Source of the DNA: Paenibacillus sp. CC-CFT747
GTDB taxonomy: Bacteria > Bacillota > Bacilli > Paenibacillales > NBRC-103111
Reading direction: 5' to 3'
Assembly (NCBI GenBank): GCA_030323305.1
Contig: CP106741.1
Span: forward strand, 1,121,001-1,185,000
Length of the DNA stretch: 64,000 nt
Below the pieces are notes generated by a model that saw nothing but the letters and a program-made list of their open reading frames with translations, did no database searches and was not told where the DNA came from. Numbering within the stretch: position 1 is the first letter of the stretch; every line of letters begins with the position of its first letter. Of this stretch, positions 28,271-37,957 are shown in pieces. Made by a program: the position numbers and the translations under genes.

Positions 28271-29355
28271 TTACTTCTCGCTCAATTTGATGACGAGCTT
28301 AACCTCAGACGTCTTGCCGTCCTTGTCCGCGAGCTCCCCGATAATGTTCAACGCACTGTAGCCGAGAACGCTGCCCAGCTTCTCCATGGAGACGCCGTCG
28401 CCGTTAACATCCAAACCGCCCAACAGATCCTTGACGGTAATCAGGGCGACGCCTTCCTTGAATTCCACCGTCCGGCTCTCGCCCATGAAGTCGACCGTCA
28501 GGCTGGCCGCGTCAGGGAAGCCTTAAGCTGGAAGCCGGTCAGCTTCGCCTCCGGATCGATTCCCTTCGGAAGGGAAATCACGAAGGCTCCATTCCCGTTA
28601 TGCTCCGCCGTATAGTTCTCGCCTCCGATGACCGCCGTCGCCGATTTCAGCTCCAGGGAACCGACGGCTCCCGGCTGCCCTGGCTGCCCCGGCTTATCCT
28701 TACCCGCGTATTTCAGCGCTTCATAGGCCAGCTTGACGGCGTCCTGCCGCTTGATGGCTTTCCGCGGCTCCAGGCTGGTCAGCGGTTTGCCGGTAAACCC
28801 GGTATACAGGCCGATCTGGTAAGCATAGCCCACCTGCTTGGCGGCCCAGGCGGAGATGTCCGATTTGTCCTCAAACGGAGATGCATATTCGCCGTTCAGT
28901 GCGTTCTTCTCCAGATTCACCGCGCGGAGCAGGAAAACGGTCATCTGTTCCCTGGTCACGTTGGCCGAAGGGGAGAAGGTCGTTTCCGAGGTGCCGTCCG
29001 TAATCCCGGCCTTGGCCAAAGCCCCGACGTATCCGCTGTACCACGAGCCCGGCTCCACGTCCTGGAACTTCCCGGAGGCGGAGGAATCCTCGGCCAGTCC
29101 GGTGGCGGCCGTAATGATTTTGGCCAGCTCGGCGCGGGTCAGGTTCCCAAGCGGGGAGAAGCTGCCGTCTTCATAACCGGAAATAATCCCCTTCTCCACC
29201 AACGTGTTAATCTCATTAGCAGCATAGCTGGCGCCTACGTCTTTAAGCGGAGGTGCGGCCAAAGCCGTTCCCCAAAGCGAGAAAGCCAAGGCGGAACTCA
29301 TGCCTAAGGCAGCCGCCCGTTTGATTCCGTTCGTGTTGCGCTTTTCGTTTGCCAT
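28271..29355 (-). CDS. S-layer homology (SLH) domain surface protein (frameshifted near C-terminus)
   Basis: A ~360-aa exported protein: signal peptide 1-33 (cleavage after ALA), then three SLH domains. These include VEKGIISGYEDGSFSPLGNL, then LAKAGITDGTSETTFSPSAN, and a third, less regular, with IGLYTGFTGKPLTSLEPRKA. A short GQPGQPG linker leads to a beta-rich domain, whose end (FMGESRTVEFKEGVALITV) needs one inserted base at about 28512. SLH domains bind pyruvylated secondary cell-wall polymer. ATG 29355 has GAGGAGG. The 5' region is long (about 390 nt) and highly structured. Confidence 0.85.
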
Positions 29356-29506
29356 CCTTGTTTCCTCCTCGTGTCGTTTGTGTACGGTTGGTCGGTTGAT
29401 TGATGTCTGCTGGTCCCTCTGTCCCGTCTGCCGTCCCCTGCGGGGAGAGTGCCGGCCAGGCTTGGTTCGGATTCCGGTCCCCTGCCTAATGACGGACGCG
29501 GCTCCT

Positions 29507-29522
29507 TGCCTGGTGCCTTATG
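29507..29522 (-). promoter_or_regulatory. Shared leader element, copy 1
   Basis: TGCCTGGTGCCTTATG (plus-strand reading) is identical to 44849-44864. In both places GCTTGGTT lies some 40-65 bp away at the promoter-distal side and a surface/EPS gene follows on the minus strand. Confidence 0.5.
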
Positions 29523-29578
29523 CGCACGAACAGTCCCTTCCCCTTTTCCGGTGAAAAATGACCCGGAGCAGCTTAAGA

Positions 29579-29745
29579 CTATCCGGGCCATCCCGCCCGG
29601 ATAGCGGCCCGACCCGCCGGAGACATCCATCCATGCCTGCGGCGGGTCTGCCGTCCGGTCACCGGCGCTTATCCGCCGGGGCGTCCCCCTGCCAAGCGTG
29701 GCAGGAAAGCACGTTCTTTCCGGCATTTGAGCCGGCCCGGCGGAT
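29579..29745 (-). ncRNA. Candidate structured leader RNA upstream of the SLH gene
   Basis: On the minus strand a closing helix pairs 29736-29745 with 29671-29680 (ATCCGCCGGG / CCCGGCGGAT). It encloses hairpins at 29720-29735 (CCGGC/GCCGG), 29707-29719 (AAAG/CTTT) and 29688-29705 (CCTGCCA/TGGCAGG). Two further perfect stems follow: GACCCGCCG/CGGCGGGTC (29611-29648) and CTATCCGGGC/GCCCGGATAG (29579-29604). It does not match any riboswitch I can recognise. It could also act as the manC terminator region. Confidence 0.4.
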
Positions 29746-29750
29746 AAAGG

Positions 29751-31135
29751 CTAGGCCTTCTGGATGAGACGCAGGGCTTCGTCCCAATCGAAGCACAGGC
29801 GGACGATGTCCTCCTCCACGAGCTCGCTGCCCGTTTGCACCTCGATCAGTTCCAGCTCGGTGAATGCGCGAAGGCTGTGCTTGACCCCGACCGGGATCTG
29901 CCATACGTCGCCGGCATCCACCGGGTAAAGCCGCCCGTCCAGGATGAGCTCTCCGCTTCCGGAGAGAATCGTCCAGACCTCGCGGCGCTTCTCGTGCAGC
30001 TGGTAGCTCAGGTTGCAGCCGGCGCGGATGCCGATCCGCTTGGTCAGCATCTCCTGGCCTTCCCCGTATTTCTTGCAGTCCAGCACCCGGTACCAGCCCC
30101 ACCGGCGCTCTTCGTACATCGGACGGGCTTCCGTATGCTTCAGCACTTCCTTGATCCGCGGACTGGCCTCCTTCTCGGTGACGAGAATGCCGTCCGGGCT
30201 CGCGGCCACGATGACATTCGTAAGGCCCATGACCGTTACCGGAATGTCGAGCTCGTTCAGGAGGTAGCTGCCTTGGCATTCCTCCGTCAGAATGCCCTTG
30301 CCAAGCTGGGTCGTGCTCATCTCCTCGGTCAAGGTATTCCACGTGCCGAGGTCCTTCCAGTCTCCGTCGTATGCCGTGCAGACAATATGCTTCGCCTGCT
30401 CGACGACCTCGTAGTCGAAGGAGATTTTTTCAGCTGGCCGTACTGCTTAAGCAGCTCCTCGTATTGGATCGGAAGGCCGCGCGCGATAAGCTCGTTGATC
30501 AGATAGTCCAGCTTGAAGGCGAATACCCCGCAGTTCCAGAGAGCCCTCTCGCGGATAAGCTCCCGGGCCCCCGCCTCGTCCGGCTTCTCGGTAAACCGTG
30601 CCACCTTCCGGTAGGTCTCCTCCGGTGCCGCCGATGCGGATACCTCTCCTTGCGGAACGAGATAGCCGTACTTCTCCGAAGGATAAGTAGGCGTCACCCC
30701 GATCAGGGCGAGATCTGCACCGGAATCGTTAAGCACCTTCTCAAGGCCCGCCACCTGCAGAAAAAACCGGTCCTCCACATAAGGGTCAACCGGGAGAACG
30801 GCCACCGTTTCCTGAAGACCGGTATCCGTCATCGAATAGAGGTAGGAGGCGGCCAAAGCAATGGCCGGGAACGTGTCCCGCCGCTCGGGCTCGGTAATGA
30901 GCCGGGCTTCCGCGCCGAGCTGGCTCTGGATCATCTCGACCTGAGCACGCCCGGTCGCGATATACGAGTGCGGGCCCAGGCCGACGGCGTCGAGCTGCCG
31001 CCACACCCGCTGGACCATCGATTCCAGCTCTCCCTGCGGGCTGCGTAGAACCTTCAGAAACTGCTTGGAGCGGGAATCGTTCGACAGGGGCCACAGCCTC
31101 TTTCCCGATCCGCCCGACAATAAGATTAGCTTCAT
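29751..31135 (-). CDS. manC: Mannose-1-phosphate guanylyltransferase, ManC-type with cupin (frameshifted)
   Basis: A ~461-aa bifunctional-length protein. The N-terminus has the nucleotidyltransferase signature LSGGSGKRLWPLSNDSRSKQ, followed by EPERRDTFPAIALAA, EKYGYLVP and FTEKPDEAGARELI. After one missing A in a six-A run (about 30427) it continues KISFDYEVVEQAKHI, GDWKDLGTWNTL and a cupin-like C-terminus with LHEKRREVWTILSGSGEL. It makes GDP-mannose (guanylyltransferase, possibly phosphomannose isomerase). It sits 650 bp after the rml genes and may have its own promoter. Confidence 0.85.
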
Positions 31136-31238
31136 GCCGCTTCCTCCTCCTGATTAGGGGTGGCGTTGCCGCCTGTATGTACTTCAACTTCACTTCGGAG
31201 TGCGCTCACTAGCCGCTCACTCTGATGTGCACCCTGCA

Positions 31239-31431
31239 GAATAGAGGAACTCTAATTCTCTATTCGCCCATTTGTCCTCAAAGTCAAAATGATTGCGGAA
31301 CTCTGTTCCGCTATTCCGCCTCAACAGGCCGGGTAAGGCCTTCTTTTTCGCTGAATAGGGAATCGGAGTTCCTCTATTTGTGGTGAAATCAGCGAAAACA
31401 GCCGAATAGGGTATCTGAGTTCCTCTATCGG
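31239..31431. repeat. Array of four hairpin units (GAATAG...CTCTATTC type)
   Basis: Units: 31239-31265 (GAATAGAG / CTCTATTC), 31295-31311 (GCGGAAC / GTTCCGC), 31353-31379 (GAATAGGGAA / TTCCTCTATT) and 31402-31431 (CCGAATAGGG / CCTCTATCGG). All contain the words GGAA and TTCC around the loop. They lie in the gene-free 650-bp gap between rmlD and manC. Confidence 0.65.
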
Positions 31432-31542
31432 GCCCCGGCGGCTTCCTGGACCCGGCCTAGACCGGCTCAAGCGGGGCAGCGGACTTGTAAGCCGCGAGGC
31501 TGGCGAGCTAACGTCCTGCTGGCTGCAGCTGACGAGCTTATG

Positions 31543-31709
31543 CCCCGCTAAACTAGCCGCCACTCACTAGCCGCCTGCTGCCAGCCCGTTAGCCGACGCT
31601 TTACCAGCTGCGCGTACTGCTCAGCTAGCTGCAAGCCTGTAGGCCACGGACTTGCGAGCTGCAGCTGGCGCCACTGCCCGGCTAAACTATCCGCCACTCC
31701 ACTAGCCGC
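31543..31709. repeat. Direct repeat pair in the rmlD-manC gap
   Basis: CCCCGCTAAACTAGCCGCCA at 31543 recurs with minor changes at 31677, each followed by CTCACTAGCCGC / CTCCACTAGCCGC. The surrounding sequence is rich in AGCT/GCTAG words. No ORF with codon structure is visible. Confidence 0.5.
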
Positions 31710-31784
31710 AAGCCTTGCGGCCTGCCAGCAATGGGGTTTCCGCCTTCCGGAGCTCCCCAGCGCGGCGAGCCGCTCGCCAAGCCT

Positions 31785-32672
31785 CTACGAGCTGCGGGTG
31801 ACCGGCATCTGCTCGGCCTCCGCGAGAAGCTCCTCGAAGAACGCATCGAGCGCCTCCCGCCAGCTGCGCAGGTCGGGGAAGCCGTTCTTCCGGAGCATGC
31901 CGTGTTCGAGCACGGAGTGCGCGGGCCGCTTCGCCGGTCTCGGGAACTCGGCTGTCGTAATCGGCTCCACCCGGACCGGCGTCCCCGCCTTGTCGAAGAT
32001 CGTCCGAGCGAACTCATACCACGAGCAGCTGTCCGTGTTCGACACGTGATACGTTCCGTAGCTGTCCGTTTCGATCAAGCGGGCGATGCAGTTCGCCAGG
32101 TCCACGGTGTAGGTCGGGCAGCCGATCTGGTCGCCTACGACCGATACCGTATCCCTCTCTGCGCCCAGCTTCAGCATCGTCTTGACGAAGTTCGGCCCGT
32201 GGGCGCCGAACACCCACGACGTCCGGACGATGAAGGAGCGCGAATGAACCGCCCTCACGAACTTCTCTCCGGCCAGCTTCGTCTGGCCGTAGACATTGAG
32301 CGGATTCGTAAGGGCTTCCTCCCCGTAAGGCTCCCCGCTCTCGCCGTCGAAGACGTAGTCCGTGCTCACATACACGAGCTTCGCCCCCACCTCTTCGGCC
32401 GCCGAGGCAACATGGCGCGTGCCGAAGCCGTTCACGCGGAACGCCTCCGCCGGCTCCTTCTCGGCCTGATCGACCTTCGTGTAGGCGCCCGCGTGAATAA
32501 CCACATCCGGGCGGATGCGCCGGAAAGCCCAATCCACCTGCTCCGCGTAGCTGAAATCGAGCTCTTCCCGGCCCATGCCGTACACCTCGTAGCCGAGGCC
32601 CTTCAAGGTCTTCACGAGGTCAACGCCGAGCTGTCCGTTCGCTCCGGTGACGATGACTTTTCCTTTAGCCAT
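31785..32672 (-). CDS. rmlD: dTDP-4-dehydrorhamnose reductase
   Basis: A 295-aa RmlD-type short-chain reductase. It has the NADPH-binding VIVTGANGQLGVDLV at residues 6-20, the DVVIHAGAYTKVDQAEKEP family motif, catalytic Tyr/Lys in NPLNVYGQTKLAGE and YVSTDYVFDG. It catalyses the last step of dTDP-L-rhamnose synthesis. Its start overlaps the end of rmlB by 8 bp. Intact. It is the last gene before a repeat-rich gap. Confidence 0.95.
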   Translation of the reverse strand: MAKGKVIVTGANGQLGVDLVKTLKGLGYEVYGMGREELDFSYAEQVDWAFRRIRPDVVIHAGAYTKVDQAEKEPAEAFRVNGFGTRHVASAAEEVGAKLVYVSTDYVFDGESGEPYGEEALTNPLNVYGQTKLAGEKFVRAVHSRSFIVRTSWVFGAHGPNFVKTMLKLGAERDTVSVVGDQIGCPTYTVDLANCIARLIETDSYGTYHVSNTDSCSWYEFARTIFDKAGTPVRVEPITTAEFPRPAKRPAHSVLEHGMLRKNGFPDLRSWREALDAFFEELLAEAEQMPVTRSS

Positions 32673-33684
32673 AGAGGCGCTCCCCGTACTGCTTCGAGTA
32701 ATACTTCTGGTAGTCGCCCGTACGGATCCGGTGCCACCAGTCCCGGTTCGCCAAGTACCAGTCGATTGTCTCGGCGAGTCCCGTCTCGAACGTGTACTGC
32801 GGCTTCCAGCCGAGCTCGGCGGTCATCTTCGCCGGGTCGATGGCATAGCGCCGGTCGTGCCCCAGGCGGTCCGCCACGAACTGGATACGCTCGTGTCCCA
32901 TTCCGAGCTTGTCCAGAATCGTCCGGACGATGTCGAGGTTCGTCCGCTCGTTATGGCCGCCGATGTTGTACACTTCTCCCGGGCGCCCGTCCCGGATAAC
33001 CAGATCGATGGCGGCGGCGTGATCCGTGACATGCAGCCAGTCGCGCACGTTCAGGCCGTCCCCGTAGACGGGAAGGGTTTTGCCCTCCACGGCGTTCGTG
33101 ATCATAAGCGGGATCAGCTTCTCGGGGAAATGATACGGCCCGTAGTTGTTCGAGCAGCGGGTGATGTTGACGTTCATGCCGTACGTCTCATAGTAAGCCC
33201 GGACCAGCAGGTCCGCTCCCGCCTTGCTGGCCGAATAGGGACTATTGGGTGCTAGCGGCGTCTCTTCCGTGAAATAGCCCGTCTCCCCAAGGGACCCGTA
33301 TACTTCGTCCGTCGAGATCTGCACATACTTCTTGATCTTGTTCTCCCTTGCGGTTTCGAGAAGCACCTGGGTACCCGTGATGTTCGTCTGCACGAAGATT
33401 CCCGGATCCGAAATGCTGCGGTCCACATGGGATTCCGCCGCAAAATTCACGATAACGTCGATCTCCATCTGGCGCACGATCATGCTCACGAGCTCCTTGT
33501 GGGCAATGTCGCCCTTCACGAACACATAGCGGGGGTCCTTCTCCAGGTCCGCGAGGTTGTCCGGGTTGCCCGCGTAGGTGAGCTTGTCCAGGTTCACGAC
33601 CGTATAATCAGCGTGCTTGTTCAGCACATAACGGATAAAATTGCTACCGATAAAGCCGGCGCCGCCGGTAACGAGCAGTTTCAT
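32665..33684 (-). CDS. rmlB: dTDP-glucose 4,6-dehydratase
   Basis: A 339-aa extended SDR. It shows the NAD site VTGGAGFIGSNFIRYV, the NFAAESHVDRSI motif, TDEVYGSLGE (Thr-Asp-Glu of the active site) and catalytic YSASKAGADLLV. It converts dTDP-glucose to the 4-keto-6-deoxy form. ATG 33684 overlaps the rmlC stop by 4 bp; the longer upstream frame is not used. Intact. Confidence 0.95.
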   Translation of the reverse strand: MKLLVTGGAGFIGSNFIRYVLNKHADYTVVNLDKLTYAGNPDNLADLEKDPRYVFVKGDIAHKELVSMIVRQMEIDVIVNFAAESHVDRSISDPGIFVQTNITGTQVLLETARENKIKKYVQISTDEVYGSLGETGYFTEETPLAPNSPYSASKAGADLLVRAYYETYGMNVNITRCSNNYGPYHFPEKLIPLMITNAVEGKTLPVYGDGLNVRDWLHVTDHAAAIDLVIRDGRPGEVYNIGGHNERTNLDIVRTILDKLGMGHERIQFVADRLGHDRRYAIDPAKMTAELGWKPQYTFETGLAETIDWYLANRDWWHRIRTGDYQKYYSKQYGERLYG

Positions 33685-34250
33685 GTCAGGCTCACCTCTC
33701 TGTAGGGGAAATGGGCTTCCGCTTCGCGCAGGCCCGGATGCTTGCCGTCCTTGTCCGACAAGACGGGCCGGGTCACCGGCCACGGGATGGCCAGCTCCGG
33801 ATCGTCCCACCGGATGCCGCGGTCATGCTCGGCCGAGTAATATTCAGTCACCTTGTAGCTCACATGGGTGTGAGGGGTAATCGTGCAGAAGCCGTGGGCG
33901 AAGCCCGCCGGAATGAGCAGCTGCCGATGGTTCGCTTCGCTCAGGATGACGCCGACCCACTCCCCGTAGGTCGGGGACCCTTCGCGGATGTCCACGGCCA
34001 CGTCATAGACCGCTCCTGCCGTCACGCGAACCAGCTTCGTCTGGGCCATCGGGTTCAGCTGGTAATGCAGCCCCCGCAGCGTTCCGGCTTCCGCCGAATA
34101 GGAATGGTTGTCTTGGACGAAATCGAGCTCGATCCCGAGTCCGGCGAGATTTTTACGGTTATAGCTCTCGGTGAAGAATCCCCGGTGATCGCCGTAAACG
34201 GCCGGTTCCAGAATAACAACGCCCTCAAGCTTGGTTTCCAACCGTTTCAT
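33681..34250 (-). CDS. rmlC: dTDP-4-dehydrorhamnose 3,5-epimerase
   Basis: A 189-aa RmlC cupin. DHRGFFTESYNRKNL, the DNHSYSAEAGTLRGLHYQ active-site strand with catalytic His, and PAGFAHGFCTI are all present. The gene is coupled to rmlB (4-bp overlap) and 12 bp after rmlA. Intact. Confidence 0.95.
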   Translation of the reverse strand: MKRLETKLEGVVILEPAVYGDHRGFFTESYNRKNLAGLGIELDFVQDNHSYSAEAGTLRGLHYQLNPMAQTKLVRVTAGAVYDVAVDIREGSPTYGEWVGVILSEANHRQLLIPAGFAHGFCTITPHTHVSYKVTEYYSAEHDRGIRWDDPELAIPWPVTRPVLSDKDGKHPGLREAEAHFPYREVSLT

Positions 34251-34262
34251 CGTTTTCTCCCC

Positions 34263-35015
34263 TTACACGGCCGCAGCCTTTTTCCGTCCGAAGTTCAGAT
34301 CGAAGGTCTGGTCCTGCACGAGCCGGTTGGCCAAAGCCAGCGATTCGTGCGTCCCCGCATCGGTCCACCAGCCTTCCAGCACCCCGTAGGTGAGGGTGTT
34401 CTGGCGGATGTAGTGGTTGTTCACGTCGGTAATCTCCAGCTCGCCGCGGGCCGAAGGCTTCAGCGTGCGGATTACCTCGAACACGGAGGAGTCGAATAGG
34501 TAGATGCCGGTAACGGCATACGAGCTTTTCGGGTATTTCGGTTTCTCTTCAATGGAGACGATCCGCTTGCCGATCAACTCGGCCACCCCGTAGCGCTCGG
34601 GATCCTCGACCTGCTGGATCAGGATTTTGGCTCCTTGCCCCTGTTCCCCGAAGCTGGCCACATAAGGAGCGATGCTGTCCGAGAAGATGTTGTCCCCGAG
34701 GATGACGGTCATCGAATCGCTGCCGGCGAAGGTCTCCGCAAGACCGAGCGCTTGAGCGATGCCGCCCGCCTGGTCCTGGACCTTATAGGTGAACGTGACG
34801 CCGAACTCGTGGCCGCTTCCGAGCAGGCTCACGACGTCGCCCATATGCTCCCGTCCGGTGACGATGAGAATGTCCTTGATGTCCGCCTCGATGAGTTTAT
34901 GGATGCTGTGGTAAATCATCGGATACTGCCCGACGGGAAGCAGATGCTTGTTCGTCACCTTCGTCAACGGATACAGACGCGAACCGGTTCCTCCGGCCAA
35001 AATAATCCCTTTCAT
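34263..35015 (-). CDS. rmlA: Glucose-1-phosphate thymidylyltransferase, short form
   Basis: A 250-aa nucleotidyltransferase with [20 protein letters not shown] at the N-terminus and [13 protein letters not shown] for metal/sugar binding. It lacks the C-terminal ~40 residues of the longer enterobacterial enzyme, as is usual in Gram-positive short forms. ATG 35015 follows AAAGGAGCG; the longer frame upstream is non-coding. It opens the rmlACBD block, 136 bp after a glycosyltransferase gene. Confidence 0.92.
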   Translation of the reverse strand: MKGIILAGGTGSRLYPLTKVTNKHLLPVGQYPMIYHSIHKLIEADIKDILIVTGREHMGDVVSLLGSGHEFGVTFTYKVQDQAGGIAQALGLAETFAGSDSMTVILGDNIFSDSIAPYVASFGEQGQGAKILIQQVEDPERYGVAELIGKRIVSIEEKPKYPKSSYAVTGIYLFDSSVFEVIRTLKPSARGELEITDVNNHYIRQNTLTYGVLEGWWTDAGTHESLALANRLVQDQTFDLNFGRKKAAAV

Positions 35016-35151
35016 CCCAATCGCTCCTTTGCTGGTTGGCTTAAGCTTTCTATTTGTGAATGGTTTCAATCTGTTTATCCGGATGGCTGCCATCCGTCCA
35101 TCGCCCAACGGGATCCCCGCCCGGCTGAATCGTAAGGAAGCCATGAGCGGC

Positions 35152-36369
35152 TTACCCCTGCTTCGAGAACGAAACGACTTTCTTCAGGAACACGTCTTCC
35201 TTTCGGCTCAGGCCGGCCTCCAGGAAGAGATGCTCGTACTGGTCGACGATCTTCGACCAGGAATACGCCTCGGCTATGCGGCGGACCGCCTTCTTCCCGT
35301 AAGCGTCCCGCTGCGCTTCCGTCAGCGCATCGGCATGCTCGAGCGTCCGGGCCAGGCTTCCGGCCGCCTTCGTGAAATACACCGCGCCGCCGCGTCCGAC
35401 CTCCTTGTTGAACACCACGTCGAGAAGGAGGTTCAGCTTCGTGCCGGCGAGCGCCTCAAGAAGCGAAGGATTCGTCCCGCCGACCTCGTGGCCGTGCAGA
35501 TAACCGTACGCGTTCTCGCGGATTTTCTTCAACAGCTCCTGGTCGTAGACGGTGCCGACGAACTTGATCCGCTTGTCCTTGGGGAAATTCGTGCTGCGCA
35601 GGAGCCGCTCATAGAACTTGTTCTGCTCCACGTTGCAGATCAGCACCAGGTCCTTGTCCGTCTTCGAGGCCATGAACTCGCGGATCATGAGCTCGTAGTT
35701 GTTCTCGGGCACGAAGCGCCCGACGATCAGGTAATAGGCATCCGGCAGAAGCTCGTGCTTGCCGTACCATTCCCTCAGCTTCGGCGAGCTGTTGGAGAGG
35801 GCCGAGCGCTCCAGGTCCGCCCCGTAGGAGATGTAGGTCGTCGTCGGGCGGAACGGTTTGTACTCGGTCTGTATGTATTCTTCGATGCCGACCGAATCGC
35901 ACACGAGCAGATCCGCATGCTTCACCATGAGCTTCTCGGAATATTTCCAGTAGGCGCGGATCATGCGGTTCCATTTGCTCCGCTTCCACTCGTGGCCGTC
36001 CGGGTTGACGTACACCTTGGCGCCGAGAGCGGCTAGGGCCTTGCGGTACGACGAGAGAAAGGGGCCGATCCGGCAGGCGAGAATGTACACGATGGCGTTC
36101 TCTATCCGGTTCTCCTTGATGTAGGAGAGGCAGCGCTTCAGACTCAGCACGTCGTACAGCACCGCCTTGGCCGGGCCGATCTCCGGCACCTTCACGTTGA
36201 AACAGCGGGTCCCGTTGTGCACGAATTCGTCGTCGTTGTCGCTCTGGCAGGAGACATGATATTGGATGTGGTCCGTCAGCTTCTGCCGGGTCAGCTGGTC
36301 GACAAAGGTTTCGAATCCGCCGTATTTGGCCGGAATGCCCTTGGACCCGATAATAAACACGTGATTCAT
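35152..36369 (-). CDS. Glycosyltransferase, Cps2T/DUF1972 rhamnosyltransferase-like
   Basis: A 405-aa GT4-fold enzyme. It starts [20 protein letters not shown], the DUF1972 signature known from beta-1,4-rhamnosyltransferases such as pneumococcal Cps2T. The C-terminal half has [20 protein letters not shown] and [18 protein letters not shown], the nucleotide-sugar site. It probably adds rhamnose made by the adjacent rml genes. The gene follows the flippase by 4 bp. Confidence 0.85.
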   Translation of the reverse strand: MNHVFIIGSKGIPAKYGGFETFVDQLTRQKLTDHIQYHVSCQSDNDDEFVHNGTRCFNVKVPEIGPAKAVLYDVLSLKRCLSYIKENRIENAIVYILACRIGPFLSSYRKALAALGAKVYVNPDGHEWKRSKWNRMIRAYWKYSEKLMVKHADLLVCDSVGIEEYIQTEYKPFRPTTTYISYGADLERSALSNSSPKLREWYGKHELLPDAYYLIVGRFVPENNYELMIREFMASKTDKDLVLICNVEQNKFYERLLRSTNFPKDKRIKFVGTVYDQELLKKIRENAYGYLHGHEVGGTNPSLLEALAGTKLNLLLDVVFNKEVGRGGAVYFTKAAGSLARTLEHADALTEAQRDAYGKKAVRRIAEAYSWSKIVDQYEHLFLEAGLSRKEDVFLKKVVSFSKQG

Positions 36370-36373
36370 GGTC

Positions 36374-37957
36374 TCACCCTTTCTGAAGTACGGTACCGCT
36401 TCGCTTGCTCTTGCTCCATTTGAATTTGCGCCCGAAGGCGGCGGTCAGCTTCCCGAATTCCCGGATGCCGAGCAGCTTGGCGCCGGTGACGAATACCAGA
36501 GCTCCGACCGCTCCCGATATGGCCAGGCGGACGAAGGTGCCCTGGACGCCAGGAAGGACGAACTGCTTGACGGCCAGCCAGACCGTGAGAAGAATCAGGC
36601 TGAGCAGGAACGAGCGGGCCGCGTCCTTCCAATCCATGCGGGAGAGGAAGCGGAAGCTCTTCTCCAGCTTGACGGCCAGCATGATGCTGGAGAGAAGCAT
36701 CGTCACCGAGCCGGCGATGGCGATGCCGAGTAGGCCGTAGTAACGGCAGAGCACGACACTCAGCACGACATTGATGACGAGTGCCTGAATTGTGTTGATG
36801 GTCGGCACCCTGACGTTGTACTGGGCGAAATAGACGCGGTTCAGGATGTACCGCATCCCGATGCCGAACAGCCCGATGCTGTAGCCGGTCAAGGCGATTG
36901 AGGTCATCTGAAGGCCCTTCTCGTCGAACTGCCCCCGGCCGAAAAGCAGCTGGGTGATGTCTCCGCTGAACACGGCCAGGAAGGCGGAAACGGGAAGAAT
37001 GGTCAGGCAGGAGAACACGATCGTGCTGCCGAGCAGCTCCACCGTTCCTTCCTCATCGTGGTGGATCGTATGGCTGATCTTCGAGAAGAGAATCATGCCG
37101 ATCGTGCTCACGATGATCATGACCGCCATCTGGATAATCCGGTCGGCATAGGACAACGCCGAGATGCTTCCTTCCTCCAGGCCTGCGGCCAGGTACCGGT
37201 CAATGAAGACGCCGGCCCGCTGAACGACTGTACCGAAATATACCGGAAGAAGGAGCAGAAGAAATTCGTAGAACTTTGCTTCCTTGACCCGCGGACGGTT
37301 CAGCTTCAGCTCGTACCGGATGCCTTCCCGGCGCAGGTCCCAGAACAGGTAGCCTAGCTGCAGCAGAACGCCGGCCAGAAGACCGATGCCGATGGAGAGA
37401 ACCCCGACCGGCTGGTTAAGCAGCGCCATGACGAGCACGGAGGCCAGGTTAAGCGGCAGGCTGAGCAGCGTAATCGTCTTGAACTTCTCCAGCTTCGTCT
37501 CCACGGCCAGCAGAATGGCGCACAGGAAGGTCGGCACGATCTGCAGGCAGGAGACGAGCAGGATGCCGTAGGCGCCGGTTACCGGCGTGTCGAACTTCGC
37601 CAGGTAGAACGCCAGAATCGGCTTGTGAAGCAGGAGCGCAGCGGCCGTGACGGCGGCGAAGAACAGCGTCCCGATCACGATCACCTGGGAAACTATCGCC
37701 TTGTTGGCGGCGAAATCCGGGTCCTGCTTCGCCCTCAGGAAAGGAATGACCGCGACGGCGACCGCCGCCGTGATCCCGGTCATGAACAGCTCCGGAATGG
37801 AGTAGATGTAGTAGAACAGGTCGAGCTCCGCGCCGGTGCCGTAATACCATCCGATGATGACTTCCCGGATCATCCCCGACAGCTTCGCGACAACCGCGAG
37901 CGCCATCGTGATCAGGAAGAGAACGGAGGTGTTGGAGGCGGCTTTCCCGCGGCTCAT
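36374..37957 (-). CDS. MurJ/MviN-like lipid-linked oligosaccharide flippase
   Basis: A 527-aa integral-membrane protein with about 14 segments. The MurJ N-terminal pattern KLSGMIREVIIGWYYGTGAE is followed by DLFYYIYSIPELFMTG; later QRAGVFIDRYLAAGLEEGSI and FGIGMRYILNRVYFA. MurJ proteins flip lipid II; in EPS loci of Paenibacillaceae this type replaces Wzx. It is placed between two glycosyltransferase genes and overlaps the upstream one by 4 bp, so export of the EPS unit is the likely job. Confidence 0.85.
   Translation of the reverse strand: MSRGKAASNTSVLFLITMALAVVAKLSGMIREVIIGWYYGTGAELDLFYYIYSIPELFMTGITAAVAVAVIPFLRAKQDPDFAANKAIVSQVIVIGTLFFAAVTAAALLLHKPILAFYLAKFDTPVTGAYGILLVSCLQIVPTFLCAILLAVETKLEKFKTITLLSLPLNLASVLVMALLNQPVGVLSIGIGLLAGVLLQLGYLFWDLRREGIRYELKLNRPRVKEAKFYEFLLLLLPVYFGTVVQRAGVFIDRYLAAGLEEGSISALSYADRIIQMAVMIIVSTIGMILFSKISHTIHHDEEGTVELLGSTIVFSCLTILPVSAFLAVFSGDITQLLFGRGQFDEKGLQMTSIALTGYSIGLFGIGMRYILNRVYFAQYNVRVPTINTIQALVINVVLSVVLCRYYGLLGIAIAGSVTMLLSSIMLAVKLEKSFRFLSRMDWKDAARSFLLSLILLTVWLAVKQFVLPGVQGTFVRLAISGAVGALVFVTGAKLLGIREFGKLTAAFGRKFKWSKSKRSGTVLQKG

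Noticed and set aside
29579..29745. Assignment of the SLH leader to c-di-GMP, c-di-AMP, cobalamin or Mn2+ riboswitches
   Set aside because: The conserved core sequences of these classes are not present in the leader.
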